DNA of 64,000 nucleotides from the NCBI GenBank assembly GCA_014529385.2, contig CM043960.1, forward strand, positions 70,867,410 to 70,931,409, written 5' to 3'. This stretch comes from Adiantum capillus-veneris (Eukaryota > Streptophyta > Polypodiopsida > Polypodiales > Pteridaceae). Below are positions 47,943 through 59,157 of the stretch, piece by piece. Positions within the stretch are counted from its first letter, which is position 1. Each line of letters starts with the position of its first letter. The notes beneath the pieces were generated by a model. It ran no database searches and had not been told where the DNA came from. It saw only the letters and a list, made by a program, of their open reading frames with translations. The position numbers and the translations under genes are program-made.

Positions 47943-48796
47943 ATGCCCCACAGGAAAGCACAAAAGGAGTGGAAGGTGGCTCCATACAAGATCACTGATA
48001 TCTCCTCAAACAAGAAATCTCACATCATGGAACAAGAATTAGAAACAACACCTGCAAACATTTTCATCAGGAAGTTCCAAGCAGCAGATGGAGTGATAGT
48101 GAAGGCCACCATATTTCCAAAGGAACTGTGTACGTTACACCAAAGATCCAAAGTGCTAGAAGGGGCCATATATCTACAATTGGACAGTTTCTTAAGACTA
48201 CCTCCATGGGAAATAGATTTTTGAAGAGCCCATCAACTTATTAGCTCCATTCAGTACAATGGGGAAGCCACTCTCACTGACAAAGATAGAGCTACAGTCA
48301 AGGTCCAAATCATTGCAAAAATAATCAACAAAGCTCTTCACCTGCAGCACACAAAAGATAATGACAATGCATTTTTAAAGCAGAGAGGACACAAATTGAC
48401 CAATCAAGATCTGATCTACTTCGAGACAGAGCTACCACTATGGCTAATATTGCAACACTTCAAAGTGCAAAAGCCACCACGCTACACGGAACCAATTTTG
48501 CACATGGCAGTGGTCATGGCAATGGGGTTCACATAAAGAAGAGTGGTCAGTTGTGACTTTGGCAACTACCTCCTTGACAATATAGTGGAAGTAAACATCA
48601 AAGGAAGACACAAAAGCAAGTCATATATGAATGCTGAACCAATTGTGACCAGAATTTCCTACCAAGCGCTAGGCATGATTGATGAATTACCACCTGATGA
48701 AGCATAGTTGGATCTAATCTACAAATCCAAAAGAGTAGTGAAGGCAGCAGCAGGACCATCTACAAGACCGCACCTAAAATGCAAAAGATATGTTTA
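47943..48796 (+). pseudogene. Extra ORF of the Tat-like family, N-terminal half (copy 2)
   Basis: From ATG 47943 the frame reads MPHRKAQKEWKVAPYKITDI, NIFIRKFQAADGVIVKATIF, then past a stop (48222) RAHQLISSIQYNGEATL, LILQHFKVQKPPRYTEPILH, past another stop RRVVSCDFGNYLLDNIVEVN and EPIVTRISYQALGMIDELPP. Each part aligns with 10387-9590 of the 18.4-kb element: FIGRF, KAYELLSTI, KRPPRYT, LTRIVYHAIGMADNL. Identity is modest, so the two copies separated long ago or belong to different subfamilies. The downstream acidic and coiled-coil part is absent. Confidence 0.75.
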
Positions 48797-49285
48797 AGTA
48801 TGTCACGCTGTCATGCTGTGACAAGTACATAGTGGAAACAAATGCTACAAGATCTATCTTGCAACTTTTTAGATACATAAGTATATTTCCTACAATGTAT
48901 ATATGCATATCTAAGTATAATAATAATCTTCCTATCTCTTCCTATTATTTATCTCAAAGATAACATATTCTTACTTTATTGCCAAAAAGTACTATGGGAA
49001 AATCGTCAATAGCTCTACCTCTTTAACTTGGGGCAAAAAGCATTGATTCTTTCTTTCTACTATCTCATTATTATCTCACACCCTAGCTAGATCCTATATC
49101 TAGGGTAACATTTAATATATATATATATATATTCTATGTATTTTTTATATTTTTCTTATATTTCTTTTTAATAGCTACTAGGAAGGAATCAAATCCTAGT
49201 GGGATACTAGCTTGCATGATTCTCAAAGATACACTTATTTTAATGCATTATTGCAAGCATGATTACAGAACTTCGTCAAGGAGAA
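48797..49285. other. AT-rich spacer without gene
   Basis: Contains an (AT)n tract at 49115-49132. No domain or repeat recognised. Confidence 0.5.
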
Positions 49286-51050
49286 ATGTCATGCTTTCAT
49301 ATTGCATGAGGTGTCCATTGGAATCAAATGAAAGTCTATGCTAAGGGGACCACAAGAAGACTTTTGCTGCCAAAAATGTACCCTATTTTGATAATTTTTT
49401 TACACAAGGTTCCAATCCGAATTGTAGCTAACGAGCTAAATTTTTTGCTCCTATTTTATATTCTTTATTTGGAGCCACGGTTGAGGTGCTATGATCAAAA
49501 TTGTGGAGCCCAATCTGTCCGCATCATGCAGGGATAACCCATTTCAAACTTTTCCAGTTCATGTTCACACTGGCTCTTCTCTTTCTTGTGTAACCCTTGG
49601 GGGTTCCCTTCACCTATAAAAGGGGACCTCTTCTTCCTTGTAAACTATTCATGAGATGAATTCATGAGGGAGTGAGAGGATTGATGCCTAATTGTACTTA
49701 GCCATTTACATAATCCTAAGCCTACACTTGCTCCTAGAGGAAGACTAGCCATTCTTGTAAGCTATCCTTGGAAGATCAACTCTAATCAAAGAAGGTCTTG
49801 GGCTTGGTACATCAATCAAAGTTGAAGTCTTCCCCCTTCTTATCTCTCCATCATAATGGTCAAGACTAGCCATTCTTGTAAGCTATCCTTGGAAGATCAA
49901 CTCTAATCAAAGAAGGTCTTGAGCTTGGTACATCAATCAAAGTTGAAGTCTTCCCCGTTAACATAAGCCTAAGCCTACACTTGCTCCTAGAGGAAGACTA
50001 GCCATTCTTGTAAGCTATCCTTGGAAGATCAACTCTAATCAAAGAAGGTCTTGAGCTTGGTACATCAATCAAAGTTGAAGTCTTCCCCCTTCTATCTCTC
50101 CATCATAATGGTGAATAATGTCCGAAGAGTTTGTCAAGTAAGATGTGTTTCACTTTGATATTTTGTTGGTTTCTTGTTGTTTTCTTTTTCATCTCTAATC
50201 CAACATATATCTCTAATTGCATCTCTTTCCCTAACCAAATCTATCTCTTTCACTCTTAGAAAGTCATTCTCTCTACAAATTCTAGGTTCTCCTTGCTATA
50301 GGTACATGTCTCCCCACAGTATCCTTATTGCCTCTACGGGCAAGAATAGGGCTTGGGAGGGAAACTTCCCATCTCTTCACTTCTCTCATATCTACATTTC
50401 TCACATACTATCCTAAATGAATAATACACATGATGTGAATTTCTATCGCTTCCGCTCTGTGTAATCTATTACAATTAATGTATGGATTAGCCATAAAATA
50501 CACTTTCAACAACGTATAGTGTTTCTCTTTGGCATAGAAAGGCTCAATGAAGTACTTCTTTCACCGGATCCCATCATACTACCCCATATATATAGACTAT
50601 AACTTTTCTTTTGACATAAGTGTAGTTATCTTGCTATGAACCAAGAGGATTTGTACACACAATTAATCACAATTATAGACAAAACATATATATTATGGTA
50701 AGCACAAAATTACAATTCCAAAGAACAATCCGTAGCTTGTTTGGTTGGCAAAGATTGAACGCCATTAGCTTATCTACTAACCCTTTCATATTACCCATGA
50801 TACGATACACCCATAGCCTTGATGTTTTCATCTTTGTGTTGTTTTGATATTCACTTTTGTGTTCTTTCTTTGTGTTCGTAAGTGCAAGAGAGAAAGAGTG
50901 GTGCTTTTTTTATTTCTCTTCCTTCTAAACCCTAGCCTTCATGGCATCTATGGTATAACTCCTTCATATAGTTTTTGGAGTTCTCTCACAAACTCTCATA
51001 GCCAAAAGCCCGGTGCTCTCCTAGCAAGACCGTAAATTTCACAACATATT
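49286..51050 (+). mobile_element. 5' LTR-like region of a gypsy element
   Basis: CTATAAAAGGGGACC (49613) is a TATA box in a typical LTR context. Downstream lie tandem repeats, and TTTGGTGAACCCAACGTG (51051-51068) takes the place of a primer site just before a gag frame at 51099. The LTR start is uncertain. The region between 50400 and 50830 may contain other DNA. Confidence 0.5.
49720..50115 (+). repeat. Three tandem copies of a 94-bp LTR segment
   Basis: GACTAGCCATTCTTGTAAGC starts at 49743, 49864 and 49996, each running to GTCTTCCCC. Copies 1 and 3 also share the preceding CTAAGCCTACACTTGCTCCT and following CTCTCCATCATAATGGT. Copies are nearly identical, so the duplication is recent. Confidence 0.9.
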
Positions 51051-51098
51051 TTTGGTGAACCCAACGTGAATCTGCCAGGGTGAGAGTTTTGGGTAACC

Positions 51099-51640
51099 AT
51101 GGGTGATCATGTTGAGCAACAGGGTATGCATTTTGACCCAGCAACAACGCAAATGTTTCAAGCATTTGCATGTTATGTTGCAATGTTCATACAACAAGAA
51201 CATGCCACTGAAAGAAGGGATCAGTTCAATGGCAAATATGTAACTAAGTACTTACTTGAGTATGTGAAGGAGATGGAGTTGCATCGCGTGTCAGAAGGTG
51301 AGATGATTCAAAGCTTTGAACTAGTTGTTGCTCCAGAAATTAGGGAACATGTTAGGGGAATTAAAGATGTGCATGGGAGAAACTGGGAAGAGCTCAAAGT
51401 AGCTTTGGGGAGGAATATTTCATGGAGTACTCTGAGAGAGTGACCAAAAGGACATTCTTAGAATGGGTAGTCAAGCCAAAGCAAGGACTATCAATAACGG
51501 AGCTACTTAGGGAATTTGAGTGGCGCTATGCACAACTCACCAAGACACAAAGGGCTACACTAGATGCAGAGAAGACAAATATTTTCTTACAAGCTGCAAG
51601 TAAAGATTTTGTGCTCTCATCTTTGAAAAAAACTATGTAA
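51099..51640 (+). pseudogene. Gypsy gag, frameshifted, with no pol
   Basis: The first frame reads MGDHVEQQGMHFDPATTQMF then FNGKYVTKYLLEYVKEMELH and GEMIQSFELVVAPEIREHVR. After a shift near 51410 the second frame gives YFMEYSERVTKRTFLEWVVK and LLREFEWRYAQLTKTQRATL, ending at TAA 51638. This is the capsid-like Gag of a plant Ty3/gypsy family. No zinc knuckle, protease or RT follows, so it is a gag-only remnant. Confidence 0.65.
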
Positions 51641-53193
51641 CATTTATTGGGTACAGCTTGGATGGTGCACATGTTCACCACTTTGGGAGCTCAATGAGAT
51701 TTTTCCCATAATTGTAAGGCTTAGAGCGGGTCTTGGGACAAACAAATTACGGGTTTGAGTTGTACTTAACAATGCAAGAGAGAAAATTACACATCAATTG
51801 GCATGTTACAGCAGGCCTTTCATGCTACATTCACAATGATTTTTTCACTAATTTCTCTAGTAGTAATTCTTGACAATATCCAAGAGCAAAGTCATATAAC
51901 CCTACATTACTACAAGTTTACAAATAAGGATTCCGAGAATATGAAATGTCCAACTAATTGAAAAAACAGACAAATCCATACATCTCTCTCATAGTACACA
52001 GAAAGGTTCACATGAGAATAAAAAATCCACTTATCAAACAAGTACTACAGGGTACTTGCAAATAAGCACATCTATTTATTCATAAGACGGGTAAAAGAAA
52101 CCGTCTACAAAGGTCCACAAAAAAAGATTATTGCTAACACAATGCAAGTTCATGTGTATAAAATATACTCTAAGTAATGGGCCGATGGATCCAACTCCAC
52201 AATTTTTGGCAACAGAGATGCTGCGTTCAAATCACACTCCACCTCATCTGCATGTCTCTTGTCTCGTTCATGTATCTCTCTCTTAGTCAATGGGCTTGTA
52301 TTTCCAAAACATTACAGAGTTTGGTGGAGAACTCCTTGTTGCTCTCAAATATTGTCATCATACAGCCCATCTGACTTCCCAACAAAGCCAACGCTCCACA
52401 ATCACCTCTATACTGAACGACGTCGTCGTTCTTGTTTGTGTATTGCCCGTGTAATTGCCAAATAAACCGATGCCCATGTCCCTTCCCCCCTGCACAACAA
52501 ACAAAGTTTAGAGGATGCAGAAAAAGTATAGTTAGAGATAGTGGGTATCGAATTGTACCTCACATAGGTGTACCATCCTCATCTCTTGTACAATCATCCT
52601 CCTGTAAGGAACTAAACCAAGCATTAGGAAGAGGATGGGGTCTAGGAGGACCTCTTTATTTTCCATGAGATTATGGAGGTGATTAACATTTTGATGAATA
52701 GATGTATGCCATGTGTGCAAGAATAGTGGGTGTGTAAGAGAGGTGTAAGGATGGTCAAAGGATGCACTTTTTGCCCCAAAAAGGGAGTGGACAACTTTAT
52801 GATTTTCGGCCTTTCATAACTTCTATAGATGATCTCTGATTTGAGTGGAGATTATGGGTCTGGAATCTACATGCCAAGCTCTTTCCATAGGTATGCTACA
52901 TGATATACTTTTGCCCGCTAGATTTTGATTTCATTTGGGGAGAAAATTTGAATTCAAATAAACTAGCTATTTTTCCTGTTTGAGTTCAAAATCCATCCTT
53001 TGATTGCTTTCTTAATACTAAAGGTTTGACTCCCTTAAACTGCCAAATAAAAAGGCCCTCCTAGACTCCATTCTCTTCCTAATGCATCGTCTAATGGTAT
53101 GTCAATGGACTCTGATGCCTAGCTGTGTTCTTTCTCATTGCGAACACCAACAATGTGCACGCAATTCTACTTTCCTTCTTGCATATTGGTGTC
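51641..53193. other. No recognisable gene
   Basis: Short frames without motifs on both strands. Confidence 0.5.
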
Positions 53194-53490
53194 TTATAAA
53201 TAACCACGTTTAGGTGGTCTTTCACGCCATCTAGGAGATGTAGCCATATCACGCACCAATTCATAATTATTTGACCGACAGACAACTACGAGCACACCTT
53301 TGTCATCGGCCGTTGCCAATGCAAGTCGAGCAAGTTGTCCAAAATGGCATATTTCCATCTTGTTCCAATCCGGGACATCAAAATCAGATAGCCCGTACAC
53401 AATGGCATTGGATGGTACGAACAAAAAAAAAGCGTTTACTGAGGATTCAATTGTTGAACCGTCATGCAATGTCCGTAGGCATTTCTCCAC
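53194..53490 (-). pseudogene. Unrecognised 98-codon frame
   Basis: The frame has protein-like composition: FLFVPSNAIVYGLSDFDVPD, FGQLARLALATADDKGVLVV and YELVRDMATSPRWRERPPK. I cannot assign it. Further coding-like words (EKIPCVVYSWMQADIDKR, about 53968) lie upstream on the same strand amid stops, so it may be the end of a decayed larger gene or transposon protein. Confidence 0.3.
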
Positions 53491-54060
53491 TATGTGTGGC
53501 TTACACTACTTAACAAAGCATTCTTCAAGTCATTTTCTATCTTATCACAACCAAAATGCACAATTTGTATGTGATCACCATTGTTATCTGCAAAAGAACC
53601 TCAAATAGGTCAAGGAAGATCTAGAAACACGTCTCACTATCATTCATTAGGGCTCGAACATTTATCATTGGATGGGTATGTAACCAATGAAAGGTCCAAG
53701 ACATGCAATATTTTTGTTTCTAGACTCGTGGCAAAGTCAATGACCTCCTTTGTAGACATCCCAATTCTTTTTTTTTAACGGTATGAACATATCAATAAAG
53801 AGTGAATAAACTTTATGCTAATCACTAATTGAACACTTTGATGAAACTTAGAAGATGAAGTAGTTCTGACATCAGAGCTATGGGCACATTGTACCATGAT
53901 TTCTTTCCAACCCTCTTGTCAATGTCTGCTTGCATCCAGCTATAGACAACACACGGTATTTTTTCCATGATTGCCATGTTCCTCTCTCTATAAGTATCTC
54001 TTGCTATTTAACTATAGCAATATTGAAAAGTCCACTTCTTCTTACCCAATTTCCTATTTT
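53491..54060. other. Decayed sequence, no clear gene
   Basis: Minus-strand fragments mentioned under 53194 are the only coding-like signal. Confidence 0.4.
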
Positions 54061-54221
54061 TGACTAAGTTAGATTTATAAGATGGAGAGAGAGTGATTGA
54101 TTCAAAAATAGGGAGAGACATAGAAAAATAGAGAGAGGAGAACACATGGAGAAATATAGGGAGGGAAAGAGGGAAAGGGAAACGGGAAATAGGGAGATAG
54201 ATATGGAGAAAGAGAGACATG

Positions 54222-54315
<94 letters not shown>

Positions 54316-54490
54316 AAATAGATATTGATAGAGATAGATGAGGGGGAAATAAAGAGAGAGAGATATGGAGAAACTAGGGAGATAGATAGAGAAAGAGATA
54401 AAGAGAGATGAGGGGAGAGAACAGAGGGGAAAAAGAAGGAGAGATATAGAGAGAGAGGTATAGAGTGGGGAGAGAGAGAGGTATAAAGTG

Positions 54491-54533
<43 letters not shown>

Positions 54534-54730
54534 AGGGGAAATTATGGAGAGATATAGAGAGAGAAAGATAAATGGCGAATGATGGAGATAGAGATAGAGG
54601 AAGAGAGAAATGAGGGGAACATATATATATATATATGTATATATGTGTGTGTGTGTGTGTATATATGTATATGTATATGTGTGTATATATATATATATAT
54701 GTATATATATGAGAAGAATGGATGTGGAGG
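54061..54730. repeat. Microsatellite cluster
   Basis: (AC)n 54224-54252 and (AG)n 54252-54308, degenerate purine-rich GAGAGAT repeats to about 54600, then TA/TG repeats 54617-54712. More than 600 bp are low-complexity. Long frames over it (Leu/Ser- or His/Thr-rich) are artefacts. Confidence 0.95.
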
Positions 54731-55720
54731 GATAAATGAATGGAGACACGAGACAGAGAGTTTGTTGAACCAACCAACTTGGCAATGAACTAGATGATTA
54801 TACACTCGGGGGTAGAGTTGCCTTTATATAGAAATTTGGGGACCTTAAGTACCTCATCCTCTCAAATTTCCCTACCAGGTATCTTGTCGAATATTTCGAG
54901 TGAAGTGAAATTCTCTCTGTCCGTGTAGTAGAGAGAGAGAGGATGGGTGGACTGGTCCATCCCTACACAAGCTCCAGTCCTCTGTTAGTCATTTGATATT
55001 ATGGTATACTTAGATTTTGTAATTGCATTAATACATGGTTTCTTGTTTCATTTAGATGGGGCATTTAAAGATTCTCTTTTTTCATTCTCCAATTATTTTT
55101 CTTGAGTACGCTTTCATTCATATCACAAGCTCTACGAATGTTACTCTAGATGCAAGTATTTCTTGAAGAAAACCCTGTTGGTCCAGCACTAATCTAGTTT
55201 CATTTCCTCCTCTATTCCCTGTACCACTATCATTCTAAATCTTTCTCTTTATATCTCTCCATATTTTCCCTTTCTCTTCTATCACCGTCTCCCTCTATTT
55301 TCCTTTCTCTCTCTATCACTCCCCCTCTTTGATATCTCAATCTCTCCCTCTCTATTGACCTCTCTCCAATCCTCCCTCTCTCCCTCTTTTTCTCTTTCCC
55401 TATCCATGCATTCCTTTCTCTCTCTCTACCCATCTCAATCTCTTCCCCTCTCTCTCCTTTTCTATCTCTGATGAATCTATATAGTGGTTCTCCAAGGAGC
55501 CTGGGTCCAAAATTTTCATTGTGCAGTGTGCAACAAGTTGTTTTTTTAACCATGACTCTGAGCTTGTGCAAAATTTTCACATGACACCCAAGAGAGAAAA
55601 TGTTCTAAATGATGTGTTTTATCTCTATTTTAAAGGGTTCAACTTGATTCATAACGGTTTGTGAGTTATGACCAAACAATGTTCCTACCGTTTACGTTAC
55701 ATGAAACAAAAAGCGCTTTT
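54731..55720. other. No gene; CT-rich tract
   Basis: 55240-55480 is an imperfect pyrimidine-rich tract of CTCTCTATC-like words, complementary in type to the purine tract at 54340-54540. Nothing else noticed. Confidence 0.5.
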
Positions 55721-57247
55721 TATGTACACATGATTGAATATAAGCTTGGAAACGAAAACCTCATGGCCGATGCTTTAAGTATAAAAAGTATTATAGCAGC
55801 TATCACAATCCTACTATCTCTTTAATTGACCTTATTCGAGAAGGTATGCCTCAAGACCCATATTACACAAAGATTCAATATTTAATGAACTTGATTAATT
55901 GTACAGAGAAGCAAGAAAGGCAAATCAAAGGCTTCCATGTCGAAGACAATGATCTTTACTTCAACAGTCGTCTTTGTATCGCAAATCATGGTGGGATCAA
56001 AATCCAAATACAAGAAGAAGCTCATGAAATACCTATTGCAGGACATCCACGGTACATTAAGACTTGCACTAATGTAAGGAAGAGTTTTCTTTGGCCGGGA
56101 TTAAAGCGTGATGTATTGAACTATGTTACAAGATGTTTAACATGTCAACATATTAAAGTTGAACGAGTTCAATACCCCGGTAAGCTTCAACCTATTACAG
56201 GACTTTCTACATATTTGAGATATGACTCTATGTTTGTGGTGGTTGATATGCTTTAAAAAATGACCCATTTATTTCCAGTTTAGACAATGATTATAGCTAA
56301 GGATATAGCTCAAGTCTTTATGAAAGGTGTCTTCATGTATCATGGTTTATCTCGTCGTAAATTTTTTTATTGTGATGCAAAGCTCACCTCTAATTTTTGG
56401 AAAGCCTTATTCTTAGCTACAAGAACCCAAAAGGCCTTTAGTATTGCTTATCACCCTCAAACTGATGGAAAAACATAAAGAACCAATCAAATCATTGAAG
56501 CCATATTAAGAGCTTATTGTATGCATGAGTAGGGTAAATGGACCATATATTTATATTTGGTTGAATTTGCATGTAATTCCTCATTCCGACGCTCAATTGG
56601 GATGTCTCCAAGCGTTGTATAGACAAGATTTCCTTACTCCATTAAAATGGATAGACTTTCTAATACGAGTTCAAGTATCTAAAGAGATATTGGATGAAAT
56701 GCAACTACAAACGGACCTTATACGACAAGATATTAAGACTGCTTAAGAAAGACAAAAAAGTTACACTGATCCTAAACGATCTACTCGATTCTTTGAAGAA
56801 GGAGATATGGTATTTTTTAGAGTGAAACCCAAATGTAGCTCTTTATCAATAGATAAATGTAAGAAGCTTAGTGCTAGATATTGTGGACCTTTTGTAATCA
56901 CAGAGAGGATCAATGATCGATTTTACAGACTCTTGTTACCACCACACATAAAGGTGTATGATGTTTTTTACGTTAGCTTGCTCAAGAGGTATGTACCTGA
57001 TCCAAATCCCATTCTTGATGATTCTCTATTATCTAAATGTACCGTTGGAACTTTTGAAGTGTATCCTGAAGTAAATCTTCAAAGTAAAGTAAGCTTCTTC
57101 ATAATCGGACCATTATTAAACACCTTGTCAAATGGTCAACCTATCTGGAGGAAGATGCTACTTGGGAACGTGATGATGTAATGAGATTAAATTACCCAGA
57201 ATTCATGTCGAGGTGAGGACACCTCGAATTTTTCAAGTGTGGGAAAA
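55721..57247 (+). pseudogene. Chromovirus pol half: RNase H end, integrase, chromodomain
   Basis: Starts at the RNase H end (EYKLGNENLMADAL, about 55735). The zinc module reads EAHEIPIAGHPRYIKTCTNV and YVTRCLTCQHIKVERVQYPG. The core has VVVDML, HGLSRRKFFYCDAKLTSNFW and IAYHPQTDGKT. The C-terminus has LSARYCGPFVITERINDRFY and YDVFYVSLLKRYVPD, then the chromodomain end EEDATWERDDVMRLNYPEFM in another frame. Stops and shifts are many. Protease, RT and most of RNase H are absent. Confidence 0.85.
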
Positions 57248-57406
57248 TGTAAGATCCCCAAAATGTGGGTCTCTTTTAAAAATAAGATGAATAGATTCTA
57301 ATGCGTGTTCCGTAAAATTTTGGTTTAGAATAAAGGGCATGACCGTGAATTCATAATGTCCAAAAGAAGTGTTGAAGCTTGTCTTTGGTATATCCTCCTC
57401 CTTGAT
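57248..57406 (+). mobile_element. Start of 3' LTR of the chromovirus half
   Basis: GTGGGAAAA then TGTAAGATCCCCAAAATGTG: a polypurine-like tract and a TG-starting LTR directly after pol. About 160 bp remain before the minus-strand RT fragment begins. Confidence 0.55.
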
Positions 57407-57800
57407 TCAGATTTGGTAATACCCCAAATTAAGGTCAATTTTTGTGAAGATAGAAGCTCCATGTAATCGATTAAGTAAGTCATCAATCCTTGGTATTGCA
57501 TACTTATTCTTGATTGTTATCTGATTCAATCCACAATAATCAATATAAAGAAGTAGAGTACCATCCTTCTTTCTATTAAAGAGAATATGAGTAATCCATA
57601 GAGAAACACTGGGTTGAATGAAGCCTTGTTCAAGAAGTTGAGTAAGTTGCTCTTTTAGCTCTACAGAATCAAGTACCAACATTGTGTATGGTCTACGAGC
57701 AATTGGTTGAGCTCCTGGATCAGTCTCTATTGCATGATCAACTTTGCACTTAGACTATAACTGTGAAACTTCTTTGACAAATACATCATCAAATTTTGTT
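57407..57800 (-). pseudogene. Gypsy RT N-terminal fragment
   Basis: [60 protein letters not shown] and [13 protein letters not shown] are the fingers and palm of a Ty3/gypsy RT. The frame stops at GYYQI, before the YxDD motif. A protease fragment lies upstream on the same strand. Confidence 0.88.
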
Positions 57801-57959
57801 AGCAATTTGGGTTCATGTGTATCTGGCTTCTTCTATATAGGGTAAAAATTTACTGTATGTAACTCTTCATAAGTTTGATAAGTCTCACTAGTTTAAGTTT
57901 AGGTTTCCCCCGTTTCCCAGTAACTGTAAGTCTAGATTTTTGGTCATTTATGAAAGTCA

Positions 57960-58240
57960 ATGAACCATTTCTACAATGTAATTGAGTATCAAGCCAATCC
58001 ATTCACATGATTCCATCATAGACTCCTATGGGTAAGACCCTGAAGTGAGAAGTAGTGTGACTATCCAAAACAAAATTCGAATAATTCACTAAAGTAGAAG
58101 ATTTAACCTTCCTACCTATAGCTAATTTCACTGTAAGGTCTGAATTAGGTTGTTCAAATAGAATGAGGTTTCTAATGCATCTAGGAGAGATGAAAGCATG
58201 TGTACTCCCAGAGTCAATCAATAAGATAAAATGGTTACCT
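57960..58240 (-). pseudogene. Gypsy aspartic protease fragment
   Basis: LIDSGSTHAFISPRCIRNLI carries the catalytic DSG, then DLTVKLAIGRKVKSSTLV and TSHFRVLPIGVYDGIM. The order protease then RT on the minus strand agrees with one pol. Between them is a 200-bp decayed linker. Confidence 0.8.
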
Positions 58241-59157
58241 TGATTCTAGCAAAGGTATGCAGTTCACTTTTTTGATATAAATCAAGAGGAGTGCAATGGG
58301 GTTCTCAAATTTGCTTTGAAGCTTGACGAGTGCGAGGTCCTAAAGAGAAGGAAGCTAGAGAGAGTCACCATTACCCTCATGAACAAAGCTTTGGATCCAT
58401 CAATACAAAAATTGGACCCATGATACTTCAACATGCAGTCGAAAACAATATTCTGACACTAGGATCATTTGAGATATACTCAGTTCAATCTATAATAACA
58501 AAAATATTACATGTATGATTCTTGGTTTTACATTCCTATTTTTAAATACAGGTTGAGAAGGAAGATTTTGAAATCCTCCATTGGGTTTTTAGTTAAACCC
58601 ATATTCCTTCAATCATTAGTGAACAAAGAAAGAGAGGGATGCTTTCAGTGGAAGGATTTGGTGACTATACAGTCGAATGGCACATGGCACCTGTGGAAAA
58701 TCCCTTACCACTCCCAAGAGTTAGTGAGGAGGTGATATTGCATTAGACATGATGGGTCCAAGACAAAGATGAGATGAGCATTGATTAGCATCTACAGTAG
58801 TAGAAAAAATCATGTGAGGTCCAAATTTCGAACCCCCTCTATTGACTATGCACACTATTTGCCTCTCAAGAGAAGCAAGCCACCCCCCAGCTGCTCGACG
58901 AAGCATTCGAGCAACTCTAGCTTGTCTTGCTAGATCGATCCCTGCAGGAGGTACGTTGAGTAAGCTACAAAGCTCTGCGTTTTGATGATGGGTCATGCTC
59001 GCGAATGGTGACCCTGCGCTGCTTTTTACAGATCCTACTAATGGTTGCTGATCCGAAGGGTCTGATGGGGGTTGTGCTCGTCATGCATTGTAAAGGCGGG
59101 CTTCAAGCAGGGGAAACCATTGATTCTTAGTTCTTCCTTCTGAACAGCACGAGGACG
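58241..59157. other. Upstream region of the GNOM-type gene
   Basis: No gene recognised. It separates the gypsy protease fragment from the ATG at 59158 and should hold the promoter and 5' leader. A minus-strand frame at 58721-58996 (VPPAGIDLARQARVARMLRR) looks coding-like but is unassigned. An in-frame TAG at 59128-59130 limits the GNOM start. Confidence 0.45.

Noticed and set aside
58721-58996. Minus-strand 91-codon gene upstream of GNOM
   Set aside because: Contains protein-like words but no domain, and overlaps the expected promoter. Not enough support to annotate.
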